Source: Streptomyces cavernae (GTDB lineage Bacteria; Actinomycetota; Actinomycetes; Streptomycetales; Streptomycetaceae). From it: 64,000 nucleotides of DNA. The stretch spans positions 153,330 through 217,329 of the forward strand of contig NZ_RPDJ01000026.1 of assembly GCF_004023625.1 (NCBI RefSeq). The letters run 5' to 3'. The notes beneath the pieces were generated by a model that searched no databases, was not told the origin of the DNA, and worked only from the letters and a program-made list of their open reading frames with translations. Below are positions 25,263 through 34,076 of this stretch, piece by piece (within the stretch, counting starts at the first letter, position 1; the number at the start of each line of letters is the position of its first letter). The position numbers and the translations under genes were made by a program.

Positions 25263-26573
25263 ATGCCCGCAACCTCACGTCCCCGAAGACTGCTCCTCGT
25301 CTCCGCCGTCACGACGTCCCTGCTGGGCATCTCGGCGTGCGGAGGTTCGAGCACACCCGCATCGACATCGACCGCCGACCCGCAGGCCTCCTCCTCCGCT
25401 GTGGACTCCCGCCCGGCGAGCGCCGTCGTGACCGACTACCTGCGTTACGTCGGGGGGAAGGAGGCAAAGGCCGACAAGAGCCTTTCCCCCATAGGCCTGG
25501 GCTGGGTGAACGTGGAGGGCGGCCCTGGAGGAAACCCCGAGGCGACCGCGGGCGCCCGCGCGGCCGTGAAGTACGTCAACGAGAAGCTGGGCGGGATCGG
25601 CGGGCATCCGCTGGAACTGAACGTCTGCACTGTGGTGTCGGCAGAGGAGGAGGGGCAGAAGTGCGGCCAGCAGTTGCTCGGCGACAAGAGTGTCTCCGCC
25701 ATCGGTGTCGGCAACCTCTACCTCGGTGACGCTTCCTTCAACGCCGTGGTCGCGGGCAAGAAGCCGGTGCTGGTCGGGGTGGCGACGGGCCCGACCATGC
25801 CCACGGCGAAGAACACGTTCAGCACCTTCGGCGACCTGCCGCACATCTTCGGCGCCTGGGGGACATACTCCCGCGACGTGCTGAAGGCGAAGACCGCGGC
25901 GGTGATCCACACCAACACGCCGGGAGACAAGATCGCCTCCAGCGCGGCGGCAAAGGGCCTCGAGGCCGCCGGGCTGAAGGTGAAGTCCGTCGGATTCGAC
26001 GCCCAGGCCACCGATCTCATCGGCCCGGTCACCGCGGCGGGCGCGAGCACGGCCGACGTCGTCGTGCCCATCACCATCGGTTCCGGATGCGTCGGCGTGG
26101 CCAAGGCCCTGAAGCAGCTGGCGGTCACCAAGCCGGTGGTCGCGACCCCCCTGTGCATGTCTCCGGACGTCGCCCAGGGCCTCGGCGGCGATCTGCCCAC
26201 CTGGACGTACGGGGTCGCCCAGACCTTGACGGCCGACTCCTCGGCAGCCGACTCCAAGGCCTTCCTGACCGCCTCGGCACAGGTGGGGCTGAAGCAGGAC
26301 ACGGCAGCCAAGGTCTTCGCACCGCTGGCCTGGAGCACGGTGCTGACGTACGCCAAGATCTTCAACGCCGTCGGCCCCGACAAGATCACTCCCGCGACGG
26401 TCACCGAGCAGCTGAAGAAGTTCACCGGGCCGGTCATCATGGGCGCTGCCGAGGTCGAGTGCGGCAAGTACAAGGACGCCCCCGCGGTCTGCAACGACCA
26501 GGCGCGGTTCTACCAGTACCAGGGCAAGGGCCAGTTCAAGCCGCTGACCGACTGGATCCGCCCGCCCCAGTAG
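25263..26573 (+). CDS. branched-chain-amino-acid-type ABC substrate-binding lipoprotein
   Basis: A 436-residue lipoprotein with signal RPRRLLLVSAVTTSLLGISA and lipobox SAC at residues 26-28, then a Ser/Thr-rich linker. The periplasmic-binding fold (peripla_BP_6 type) begins near residue 75 (GLGWVNVEGGPGGNPEATAG) and includes VNEKLGGIGGHPLELNVC. GGAGG precedes the ATG. It supplies ligand to the fused permease encoded next. The ligand is not evident; the receptor is unlike UrtA. Confidence 0.88.
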   Translation: MPATSRPRRLLLVSAVTTSLLGISACGGSSTPASTSTADPQASSSAVDSRPASAVVTDYLRYVGGKEAKADKSLSPIGLGWVNVEGGPGGNPEATAGARAAVKYVNEKLGGIGGHPLELNVCTVVSAEEEGQKCGQQLLGDKSVSAIGVGNLYLGDASFNAVVAGKKPVLVGVATGPTMPTAKNTFSTFGDLPHIFGAWGTYSRDVLKAKTAAVIHTNTPGDKIASSAAAKGLEAAGLKVKSVGFDAQATDLIGPVTAAGASTADVVVPITIGSGCVGVAKALKQLAVTKPVVATPLCMSPDVAQGLGGDLPTWTYGVAQTLTADSSAADSKAFLTASAQVGLKQDTAAKVFAPLAWSTVLTYAKIFNAVGPDKITPATVTEQLKKFTGPVIMGAAEVECGKYKDAPAVCNDQARFYQYQGKGQFKPLTDWIRPPQ

Positions 26574-26614
26574 GCCCCGCTCCCACCCTCCCACGGGCCC
26601 TCGGGCTCAACCCA

Positions 26615-26662
26615 CGTGCCGACGGTGCAGCCGTCCCTCCCCAACGGAGCACCGTCGGCACG
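26615..26662 (+). terminator. hairpin between receptor and permease genes
   Basis: Perfect 14-bp arms, CGTGCCGACGGTGC and its complement, flank a 20-base loop. It probably attenuates transcription so that more receptor than permease is made, as in many binding-protein operons. Confidence 0.65.
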
Positions 26663-26692
26663 GGACTCCCACAGTCATGACAGGAGTCATGC

Positions 26693-28708
26693 ATGGATCA
26701 GATCCTGCTCTTCGCCGTGCTCGGACTCGGCCAGGGAGCGTTGATCGCCGGTATCGCGCTCGGCGTCGTGGTGACCTACCGGGGCTCCGGCATCATCAAC
26801 CTGGCCACCGGCGCCGTCGCCATGGCCTCGGCCTACATCTTCTGGGCGCTCACCTCCGGGTTCTTCGGCTTCACCCTGCCGACCGTGGCCGCTCTCATCG
26901 GAGCGCTCGTGGCCGCGCTCGCCATCGGGGTGCTCATCGAGGTGGCGGTGTTCCGGCCGCTGCGCACCGTCTCACCGCTGGCCAAGCTCGCCGCTTCGCT
27001 CGGCATCCTGCTCACTCTGCAGGCCACGGTGCTGCTGGTCTTCGGCACCCAGCCCCAGCAGGCACCGAGCGTCCTTCCCGGCGAGACCGTCACCGTGCTC
27101 GGCATCACCACTCCGGCGGACCGCTTCCTGCTGACCGGTCTCGTCATCGCGATCGCACTGGCCCTGGGCGCCCTGTACCGGTGGAGCCGGTTCGGCCTCG
27201 CCACCCGCGCCGCTTCGGAGAACGAACAGGCCGCGCTGCTCGCGGGCCTGTCTCCGAACGGAATCTCCCTGGCCAACACCCTCCTGGCCGCCCTGGTCGC
27301 CGGCCTGCTCGGCGTCCTGGCCGCGCCCATCGTCCAGGTCGACTCCATCACCCTCCCCCTCCAGGTCGTCCCCGCTCTCGCGGCCGCGCTCTTCGCCGGG
27401 TTCACGTCGCTGTGGATCGCCTGCACGGCGGGCATCCTCATCGGAGTGCTGCAGTCGATCGTGTACTTCCTCTCCACGCAGAGCTGGTTCCCGACCGACA
27501 ACGGCAACGCCATGCCGGGCCTTCAGCAGCTGCTGGTGTTCGTGCTGATGGTGGTCGCCCTGTACGTCCGGGGCGCCGGCCTGCCGCGCCGCGGGGAAGC
27601 CGTCGAACAGCGGCTGCCCGCCGTCCCCCTGCCTGAACGGCTGCTGCGCCCCGCCCTGTTGGCCGCGGTCGTGGCCGCAGCGGCCCTGGTGGTACTGCCG
27701 TTCGACTTCCGTCAGGCCCTCACCAACTCGATGATCGGCATGGTCATCGTCCTGTCGTACGTCGTCATCACCGGCTACGTCGGACAGATCTCCGTGATGC
27801 AGCTGGCCATCTCCGGCACGGCGGGCTTCGCCCTCTCCCATGTCGCCATCCAGTTGCGGGTTCCCTTCCCCTTCGACGCCCTCGGCGCCACCTTGCTCGC
27901 CACACTGCTCGGCGTGGCCGCGGGCATCTCCGCCCTCCGGGTCCGCGGTGTGAGCCTCGCCGTCGTCACTCTGGCCGCTGCCCTGGCCATGGAACAGGCC
28001 CTGTTCGGCAACACCTCCTTCGGCGGCACCGCCGGTGTGTCCGTACCCCCGCCTCGCCTGTTCGGGGTGAACCTCGGCCCGGGAGCGGACTTCCGCGGTC
28101 TGGACGGCAACGAGCCCAGCCCCATGTTCGGATTCCTCGTGCTTGCCGTCACCGTCGTTCTCGGACTGTACGTCGCCCATCTGCGGCGCACCGGTCTCGG
28201 CAGACGCATGCTCGCAGTTCGCTCCAACGAACGGGCCGCGGCGGCGGCGGGAGTCGACGTACGGGCCGTGAAGATCGCCGCCTTCGCCATCAGCTCCTTC
28301 ATCGCCAGCGTCGCCGGCACCCTGTACGGCTACAACTTCGGCTCTGTCAGCGCGGCCCGGTTCACCGCGCTGGCCGCTCTGGGCCTCATCGGCTTCGCCT
28401 ACATCGGCGGCATCACCATGGTGTCCGGAGCCGTGATCGCGGGACTGATGTCGACCGAGGCGCTGCTGCCGCACGCGCTGGACAAATGGTTCGGGATCAA
28501 GGGGACTTGGGCGCTGCTGTTCGGCGGGGTGTCCCTGATCGTGACGCTGATCGCCAACCCCGACGGTATCGCGGGCGCCGGCCACCGCCGCAGGGCGGCG
28601 AAGAGAGCCGCACGTGCCGCGGCCCGGGTGAGTGAGCCGGATGGCCCGCACCCCGAGGGGGAGCACCACGCACCCGCCGCGCTCGACACCACGGAGGTCG
28701 CCTCGTGA
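26693..28708 (+). CDS. fused LivH-LivM ABC transporter permease
   Basis: A 671-residue membrane protein that joins two permeases normally made separately. Residues 1-295 are LivH-like (GQGALIAGIALGVVVTYRGS); residues 320-640 are LivM-like (IVLSYVVITGYVGQISVMQL). A polar linker at 295-315 connects them. The C-terminus is basic then acidic (AGHRRRAAKRAARAAARVS). The stop overlaps the next ATG (GTGA). Forms the whole membrane channel with the two ATPases that follow. Confidence 0.9.
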   Translation: MDQILLFAVLGLGQGALIAGIALGVVVTYRGSGIINLATGAVAMASAYIFWALTSGFFGFTLPTVAALIGALVAALAIGVLIEVAVFRPLRTVSPLAKLAASLGILLTLQATVLLVFGTQPQQAPSVLPGETVTVLGITTPADRFLLTGLVIAIALALGALYRWSRFGLATRAASENEQAALLAGLSPNGISLANTLLAALVAGLLGVLAAPIVQVDSITLPLQVVPALAAALFAGFTSLWIACTAGILIGVLQSIVYFLSTQSWFPTDNGNAMPGLQQLLVFVLMVVALYVRGAGLPRRGEAVEQRLPAVPLPERLLRPALLAAVVAAAALVVLPFDFRQALTNSMIGMVIVLSYVVITGYVGQISVMQLAISGTAGFALSHVAIQLRVPFPFDALGATLLATLLGVAAGISALRVRGVSLAVVTLAAALAMEQALFGNTSFGGTAGVSVPPPRLFGVNLGPGADFRGLDGNEPSPMFGFLVLAVTVVLGLYVAHLRRTGLGRRMLAVRSNERAAAAAGVDVRAVKIAAFAISSFIASVAGTLYGYNFGSVSAARFTALAALGLIGFAYIGGITMVSGAVIAGLMSTEALLPHALDKWFGIKGTWALLFGGVSLIVTLIANPDGIAGAGHRRRAAKRAARAAARVSEPDGPHPEGEHHAPAALDTTEVAS

Positions 28709-29535
28709 ACGTACTGTCGGTCCAGTCGGTCAGTGTCAGTTACGGCGGAGTGCACGCGCTGAGCGAGGTGTCCCTGGACGTCGGGCAGGGCCAGCTCGTC
28801 GGGCTGATCGGCCCCAACGGCGCCGGCAAGACCACCTTCGTGGACGCCGTCACCGGCCTCGTCACGGCGCGTGGACGGGTAGCGCTGGACGGCCAGGACC
28901 TCACCGGTCTGCCGCCGCACGCGCGAGCACGACGCGGGCTCGCCCGTACCTTCCAGAGCAGCGAGCTCTTCGAGGACCTCACGGTCACGGAGAACCTTCA
29001 GATCACGGCGGACCGGCCGAGCTGGTGGAGGGCTCTCGGCGAAACCCTCGGCCGCCGCGTGTCGCCCGACTCCGCCGCCACACAGGCCCTGTCGGCCCTG
29101 GGGCTCGAGGATCTCGCGCACGCCTCGGCCCACCAACTGTCCCAAGGACAGCGCAAACTCGTCGGCGTGGCCCGGGCCCTGGCCGCCCGACCGCGCGTCG
29201 TCTGCCTCGACGAACCCGCTGCCGGGTTGGACACGGCGGAGAGCGCCGAACTCGGACGCCGCCTGCGCGCCATCGCGGACGACGGCACATCACTGCTCCT
29301 CATCGACCATGACATGAGTCTCGTCATGGGCATCTGTGACCACGTGGTCGTCCTGGAATTCGGCAAGGTCATCGCCTCCGGGCCACCGGCGCAGGTCCGC
29401 ACCGACCCGGCCGTCATCACCGCCTACCTGGGGGCCTCCGCCGCCCAGCCCACCGCTGCCTCCCAGCAGCACGGCGGCACACCATCCGCCGAGGGCCCGT
29501 CCAAGGTCGCCACCACCACACCGGAGCCATCATGA
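28705..29535 (+). CDS. LivG-type ABC transporter ATP-binding protein
   Basis: A 276-residue ATPase: Walker A GPNGAGKTT near residue 36, signature LSQGQRKLVGVARAL, Walker B VVCLDEPAAGLD. The last 35 residues are a Ser/Thr/Pro tail. The GTG start overlaps the permease stop; no better ATG is near. Energises the liv-type transporter together with the next gene. Confidence 0.9.
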   Translation: MNVLSVQSVSVSYGGVHALSEVSLDVGQGQLVGLIGPNGAGKTTFVDAVTGLVTARGRVALDGQDLTGLPPHARARRGLARTFQSSELFEDLTVTENLQITADRPSWWRALGETLGRRVSPDSAATQALSALGLEDLAHASAHQLSQGQRKLVGVARALAARPRVVCLDEPAAGLDTAESAELGRRLRAIADDGTSLLLIDHDMSLVMGICDHVVVLEFGKVIASGPPAQVRTDPAVITAYLGASAAQPTAASQQHGGTPSAEGPSKVATTTPEPS

Positions 29536-30245
29536 GCACCCCTGTTCTCGAGGTGAGCGGACTGACCGCCGGATACGACGGTGCCCCTGTCGTCCGCGAC
29601 GTCGACCTGACCGTGGCGGCGGGACAGGTCGTCGCCCTGCTCGGGGCCAACGGAGCCGGGAAGACCACCACGTTGAAGGCCATCTCCGCACTGTTGCGCC
29701 CCATGGCCGGCACGGTCACCTTCGCCGGTACGCCCCTCGACAGGATCCCGGCCGCCACCCGCGCCCGTCTCGGCATAGCCCATGTCCCCGAGGGGCGGGG
29801 CATCTTCTCCGGTCTCACCGTGGCGGAACATCTGCGCCTCGGTCATCGGGGAGAGCGCCTGGACGAGGCCGCCGCCTACCGTTACTTCCCAGTCCTGTCC
29901 CGCCTCAAGGACCGCAGGGCAGGCCTGCTCTCCGGCGGCGAGCAACAGATGCTCGCCATGGGGCGCGCACTGGCCCGGCGCCCGAAACTGCTTCTGCTCG
30001 ACGAACTCAGCCTCGGCCTGGCACCCATCATCGTGGAGGAACTGCTCCCCGTCGTACGGCGCTACGCGGACGACTCCGGCTGCGGAGTACTGCTCGTCGA
30101 ACAGCACGTCGGTCTGGCCCTCGAGGTCGCGGACCACGGCTACGTCCTCTCCCACGGCGAGATCACCACCCACGCCGCGGCCCGGGAACTCGATGCCGAC
30201 CAGGCCAGGATCGTCGCCGGCTATCTCGGCGAACACCCCGTCTGA
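29532..30245 (+). CDS. LivF-type ABC transporter ATP-binding protein
   Basis: A 237-residue ATPase with Walker A GANGAGKTT, LivF-typical VPEGRGIFSGLTVAEHLRLG, signature LLSGGEQQMLAMGRAL and Walker B LLLLDELSLGLAP. Its ATG overlaps the livG stop by four bases. It completes the SBP-LivHM-LivG-LivF transporter. Confidence 0.92.
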   Translation: MSTPVLEVSGLTAGYDGAPVVRDVDLTVAAGQVVALLGANGAGKTTTLKAISALLRPMAGTVTFAGTPLDRIPAATRARLGIAHVPEGRGIFSGLTVAEHLRLGHRGERLDEAAAYRYFPVLSRLKDRRAGLLSGGEQQMLAMGRALARRPKLLLLDELSLGLAPIIVEELLPVVRRYADDSGCGVLLVEQHVGLALEVADHGYVLSHGEITTHAAARELDADQARIVAGYLGEHPV

Positions 30246-30352
30246 TCCATCCGCCTCCCCGGGCCTCGAACACGCCTCTCAGCCGCGGCCGGCCACTCAG
30301 GACACCCGGCCCGGCGCTCGAAGCTGCCCGGATCCATACATCAGGAGTTGCG

Positions 30353-31195
30353 TTGTTCACTTTCGACAGCACGGACGGTGTCACGATCCACGTGCACGAA
30401 TGGCGGCCCGACACACCGCCGCGTGCCGTAGTGCAGATCGCCCACGGCATGGGAGAACACGCCGGCCGCTACGCGCCGCTCGCCACGGCACTGACCGAGC
30501 AGGGCTTCGCCGTCTACGCCAACGACCACCGCGGACACGGACTCAGCAGACACGCCGCGCCCGGCCATCTCGGTGACAACGGCTGGAACCGGCTCGTCGA
30601 GGACCTGGCCGCCCTTTCGGCAATCGCCCACGAGCGGCACCCAGGCCTCCCCCTGGTACTGATCAGCCACAGCCTCGGGTCCTTCGCCGCCCAGCAGTAC
30701 ATACTGCGGCACGCCTCCCTGATCAACGCTGTCGCGCTGACCGGCACCACAGCGGTCGACGTCATGCTCGCGGGACAGAGCACCGAAGAAGACCCTCTGC
30801 GCGCCCTCAATGCGGCGTTCGAGCCCGCCCGCACACCGTTCGACTGGCTCAGCCGCGACGAGCGTGCCGTCGACGCCTACCTCGCGGACCCTCTGTGCGG
30901 TTTCAGCCTCGACGCCCAGGGCATGGCGGACATCGCCGCCGCATCGTCCACGCTCGCCGATCCCCAGGGCGTTCCGGCCCGGCTGCCCATCTGCGTCATG
31001 GTCGGAGACATGGACCCGCTCAACGAAGAACTTCAGCTCAGTGACCTGCTGGTCAAGCGTTACCGCACGGCCGGCGTCACGGACATCACGTACCGAACGT
31101 ATCCGGGAGCCCGCCACGAACTGTTCAACGAGACCAACAGCCGGGAGGTCATCGACGACCTGCTGACCTGGCTGCACCACGCCCTGCCCCGCTGA
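30353..31195 (+). CDS. alpha/beta hydrolase, monoacylglycerol-lipase-like
   Basis: A 280-residue serine hydrolase of the lysophospholipase/monoacylglycerol lipase branch: VQIAHGMGEHAGRYAPLA (oxyanion loop), VYANDHRGHGLS, nucleophile elbow LISHSLGSF, acid GDMDPLN and catalytic His in GARHELFN. No signal peptide, so cytoplasmic. Only a TTG start fits, with AGGAG five bases upstream. It lies 107 bp after livF and is probably co-regulated, which suggests the transporter imports an ester or lipid-derived compound that this enzyme hydrolyses. Confidence 0.85.
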   Translation: MFTFDSTDGVTIHVHEWRPDTPPRAVVQIAHGMGEHAGRYAPLATALTEQGFAVYANDHRGHGLSRHAAPGHLGDNGWNRLVEDLAALSAIAHERHPGLPLVLISHSLGSFAAQQYILRHASLINAVALTGTTAVDVMLAGQSTEEDPLRALNAAFEPARTPFDWLSRDERAVDAYLADPLCGFSLDAQGMADIAAASSTLADPQGVPARLPICVMVGDMDPLNEELQLSDLLVKRYRTAGVTDITYRTYPGARHELFNETNSREVIDDLLTWLHHALPR

Positions 31196-31382
31196 CGTCC
31201 CACCGTCCGCCGACCGGCAGCGAGAGCTGCCTTCAGGCTTCGGCTGGGACACAGTGCGCCCCCGGCGGGGCCCAACAAGGCTCTCCCCCGCGCCGTCACT
31301 GATGCTGACCGCGCGCTGTCGCAGCTGTCGAAGCTCCGCATCGCCCACGCGTCGAACTTCCGCGTGGCTTCAGGTGCCCGGC

Positions 31383-31628
31383 TCACTCACCGTAGGCAGC
31401 CTCCCGCGGTACCTCGGCATCACTCCCGGCCCCGCGCGCGGCGGGCCGCTTGCCCAGATACGTCCACGTGAGAGCGCCGAGTAGCGGCGCGGAGAACATG
31501 AAGAGCAGCCAGAACCCCCGCGACACATAGCGGATCCGCTCCGCCGGAGTCCGAAGGCAGTCGATCAGCGCGTGCACGCACACCATGACCACTACAAGAC
31601 AGAGAGCGAAGAACAAACTGCTCTGCAT
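31383..31628 (-). CDS. small PLDc_N-type membrane protein
   Basis: An 81-residue protein with two helices, QSSLFFALCLVVVMVCVHAL and FWLLFMFSAPLLGALTWTYL, and the RTPAERIRYVSRGFW loop between them, as in the phospholipase D N-terminal (PLDNc) domain found alone in many actinobacterial membrane proteins. The ATG has AAGGGA upstream. The tail is polar. No function can be stated. Confidence 0.75.
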   Translation of the reverse strand: MQSSLFFALCLVVVMVCVHALIDCLRTPAERIRYVSRGFWLLFMFSAPLLGALTWTYLGKRPAARGAGSDAEVPREAAYGE

Positions 31629-31804
31629 TCCACATCCCTTTCTCCAGCCCGAAGGGGCATCCACCCCTACATCGGTCGGGACCCCCTGAACGGTTCACCG
31701 ACCGACGACCAGCGCACGCGGAGCGGTCGGATCGACCGGCTGCCGCGACGGGCTTCATGCCGCACCCCGAGTGGTGATGCGTACGCGATGCCGCGGCACG
31801 CAGA

Positions 31805-31842
31805 CGGTTGTCCGGTTGCCACCGATGGCAACCGGACAACCG
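31805..31842. terminator. hairpin terminator
   Basis: Perfect 16-bp arms with a six-base loop, CGGTTGTCCGGTTGCC and its complement. It lies downstream of the minus-strand gene ending at 31872 and should end its transcript. Confidence 0.8.
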
Positions 31843-31871
31843 CCGGGCCCAGCGCAGGAGCGAGGGCGAAG

Positions 31872-32105
31872 TCAGCCGCCGAGGCGGCTGCGCAGCAACT
31901 CCTTGCCCAGCTCTCCCCCCTTGCGGCTGTCGGCCTGTGCCTTGCGGAAGAGCTCCAGTACCTCGGTGTCGTTCGAGCGCTCGGCGTCCTTGATGTAGGT
32001 CTCCATCCGCAGGGCGTTGTCCAGGCACGCCTCGACGTACCAGATCAGGTTGTAGTCCCTGTCCTTCGTGCCGGTGACCCCACCGGTCTCGGTCTTGCTG
32101 GTCAT
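31872..32105 (-). CDS. small hypothetical protein
   Basis: A 77-residue, highly charged helical protein (YNLIWYVEACLDNALRMETY, ELFRKAQADSRKGGELGKEL). No membrane segment or signal. Coding is supported by the coherent helical pattern, a proper start after the upstream gene and a terminator downstream. I do not recognise its function; similar small acidic/basic proteins occur in Streptomyces. Confidence 0.65.
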   Translation of the reverse strand: MTSKTETGGVTGTKDRDYNLIWYVEACLDNALRMETYIKDAERSNDTEVLELFRKAQADSRKGGELGKELLRSRLGG

Positions 32106-32190
32106 GACGCACCGTCCTTGGTGTCGGAGAGGTGTCGGAAAGCTCTCGGAGCGGATATGGGCCGGCTGCTGGTGTCGGTCCGGGCGGGGT

Positions 32191-33039
32191 TCACCCCACG
32201 AGCGGGGCCACGTTCTGCCGGTGGCGTCCGTCTCGGTGCCCGTCGGCGTGCAGCCGCTCGATGGTGTTGAGGATCTCGGACCGCTTGGCGTGCGCGCGTT
32301 CGTAGCCCTCGACGACCGCGAGGTCCTTCCGCGACAGACCCGGCAGCCGGCTGGTGATGCCGGTGACGCTGAGCTGGTCGTAGCCGACGATGGGCAGGTC
32401 CTCCACCGGAGTGGCCGCGCCCTGGACCTTCTGGGCCAGGCGAGCACCTGGCCGCTCCGGTGCACGGTCCGAAGAGATGCCCCGACCGCCGTCGGCGGCG
32501 GCAGCCGCCACCACGGCCTCGGCGTACTCGGCGAGACTGCCCTGAAGCTTGCCCAGCACTTCCTCGTCCTGGCGGAGCAGTTCGGCGAGCAGGGCGATGG
32601 CGGCCTGGTCCAAGGCCTGTTCGGCGATGCTCCGACCAGCCCTGCAGGTCGCCACCGCCCGGGCGGTCAGCGTGTACTCGTCCTCGGTGTTCTTCAGCAG
32701 CCGGCGCGCACTGGCCCGGGAACGGCCACGCGACATCCCGGATGCGATCAGTGCTCCCATCTCCAGTGGCAGCCGAGTCAGCCGGATCACCTCGTCGGCG
32801 ATGACGCGGGCCGTCTGGACGGTGTCCTGCAGCGGACGGCTGGAGCGGCGCAGCGTACGGACGTGGTCGTCGAGGCGGTCCATCTGTTCCTGCGCCGCGG
32901 ACAAGTGCCGTTCCAGCGCTGCCCGGTGTGGGCCTGTGGGTGTGACGGCCGCGTCGGTCCGGAATCGGTCGATTATCGCTGCGTGGGCAAGGCGGGCGTC
33001 TTCCAGCGCTGGTATCAGCGCATCCGTCGTCACGGTCAT
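32191..33039 (-). CDS. hypothetical helical protein with a C-terminal helix-hairpin-helix-like segment
   Basis: A 282-residue soluble protein. Residues 1-190 are long amphipathic helices (LEDARLAHAAIIDRFRTD, LAELLRQDEEVLGKLQGSLA), resembling a coiled-coil or ferritin-like bundle but without a clear metal site. Residues 205-240 read PIVGYDQLSVTGITSRLPGL, like a helix-hairpin-helix. Start ATG at 33039; the frame continues upstream but with arginine-rich noise. It is 85 bp upstream of the small gene. Function unknown. Confidence 0.65.
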   Translation of the reverse strand: MTVTTDALIPALEDARLAHAAIIDRFRTDAAVTPTGPHRAALERHLSAAQEQMDRLDDHVRTLRRSSRPLQDTVQTARVIADEVIRLTRLPLEMGALIASGMSRGRSRASARRLLKNTEDEYTLTARAVATCRAGRSIAEQALDQAAIALLAELLRQDEEVLGKLQGSLAEYAEAVVAAAAADGGRGISSDRAPERPGARLAQKVQGAATPVEDLPIVGYDQLSVTGITSRLPGLSRKDLAVVEGYERAHAKRSEILNTIERLHADGHRDGRHRQNVAPLVG

Positions 33040-34076
33040 CGAGACAAATCCCTTCCGGTTCGGCTGGGGATCGGGACCGGAGCCCGCGGTCGGACCCCGG
33101 TCCATCCTCTGTGAGCGGCTGGATGATCGCCCGTGAGCGGGCGACCTCGGCCACGGCATTCGTCGCGTCCTCGCGGCCGCAGCCCTGCGGTCGAGCCGAA
33201 GGGAGGGCCGGCGCGATCGCCTGCCCCATCTCGGCCGAACGGGTGAAGCCCGCGGAGGCTGAGGTGTCATCTGCGCCGATCGGGGCACGGCCGCGGGTAG
33301 CGTGCCACCCCGCACGGCGGCGCCTCGCTCCCCCAGCGAACGAGCCGGCCAACACGGCCGCCGCCGCTGCCGATGCGCAGAAGGAGAAGCGTTGCGGGTG
33401 TCCCCAGTCGTCCGTGCTGCCGGCCTGCGGCATGGCGCCGCCCAAGCCGAACCGCCCGCCCGGCCCCTGCAGGCGGCCGCGGGAGAAGGCCCGCGCTGGG
33501 TCGCCGGTGAGGCGACCGCAGAGCAGATGATCGGCATGATCTGGGCCTCCGCCACGACCGGGCGCCGGCAGGGCGGTACTTTGCCGACCGGGCCGGGCGA
33601 GGGACGTTAGTTCCCCGCCTGAGGGGTCCTTTCCCTATGAGCGACCTGATCAGGTCGCTCATAGGGAAAGGACCCCTGAAGCGGCGGCACCCCCACTGTT
33701 CGTCCGAGACTGACTGGCGCGTCTCGGGTTACCCGGCCCGCACCGAGAGCGGCGCAGGCAGGCGGGAGCCTGGGCAATCGCACTGCGCGGCCCGTGTCCG
33801 GGAAGTACCGGAGGCGATCCAGGGCGGCCCAGGGACGATCGGGAGGTGATCCCGAGTTTCCCTGAAGGATCACCGGGCACTCGTGCAACTCCGAAAACGG
33901 GCACATGGTGCGGGGCCGGCTCAGGCTGAACATTCACTCGAACAGTCGACCCCGCGGGCGAAGCACGACTCGATGTCCTTGACTTGAGTCTCGGCGGAGT
34001 CCCGGACCGCCAGGTCCCCCAGCCGGCACTGCCTTGTCGTCCGCCCTGCCTCCTACGGAACACGGAGGACCCGCAC
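33040..34076. other. 1-kb gap without a confident gene
   Basis: Several open frames cross this stretch on both strands but none shows domain-like composition, a good ribosome site or plausible neighbours. One plus-strand frame ending at 33610 has a short protein-like end (GEATAEQMIGMIWASATTG) and might be a decayed gene. The main feature is the perfect palindrome at 33622-33677. The ribosome site of the glycan operon (GGAGG) is at 34064-34068. Confidence 0.5.
33622..33677. repeat. perfect 56-bp palindrome
   Basis: Two 28-base arms meet with no loop at a central TGATCA (33647-33652). The arms begin AGGGGTCCTTTCCCTATGAG. Bases outside do not match. It is not followed by a T-run. It could be a bidirectional terminator, a mobile-element end or a recombination scar. 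Confidence 0.9.

Noticed and set aside
29336..30352. Upstream extension of the lipase-like hydrolase frame
   Set aside because: It overlaps livF entirely in another frame and is Arg/Pro-rich; the TTG with AGGAG marks the real start.
33111..33610. Plus-strand frames in the 1-kb gap
   Set aside because: Composition is not protein-like apart from a short end, and there is no ribosome site; kept only as a possible relic.
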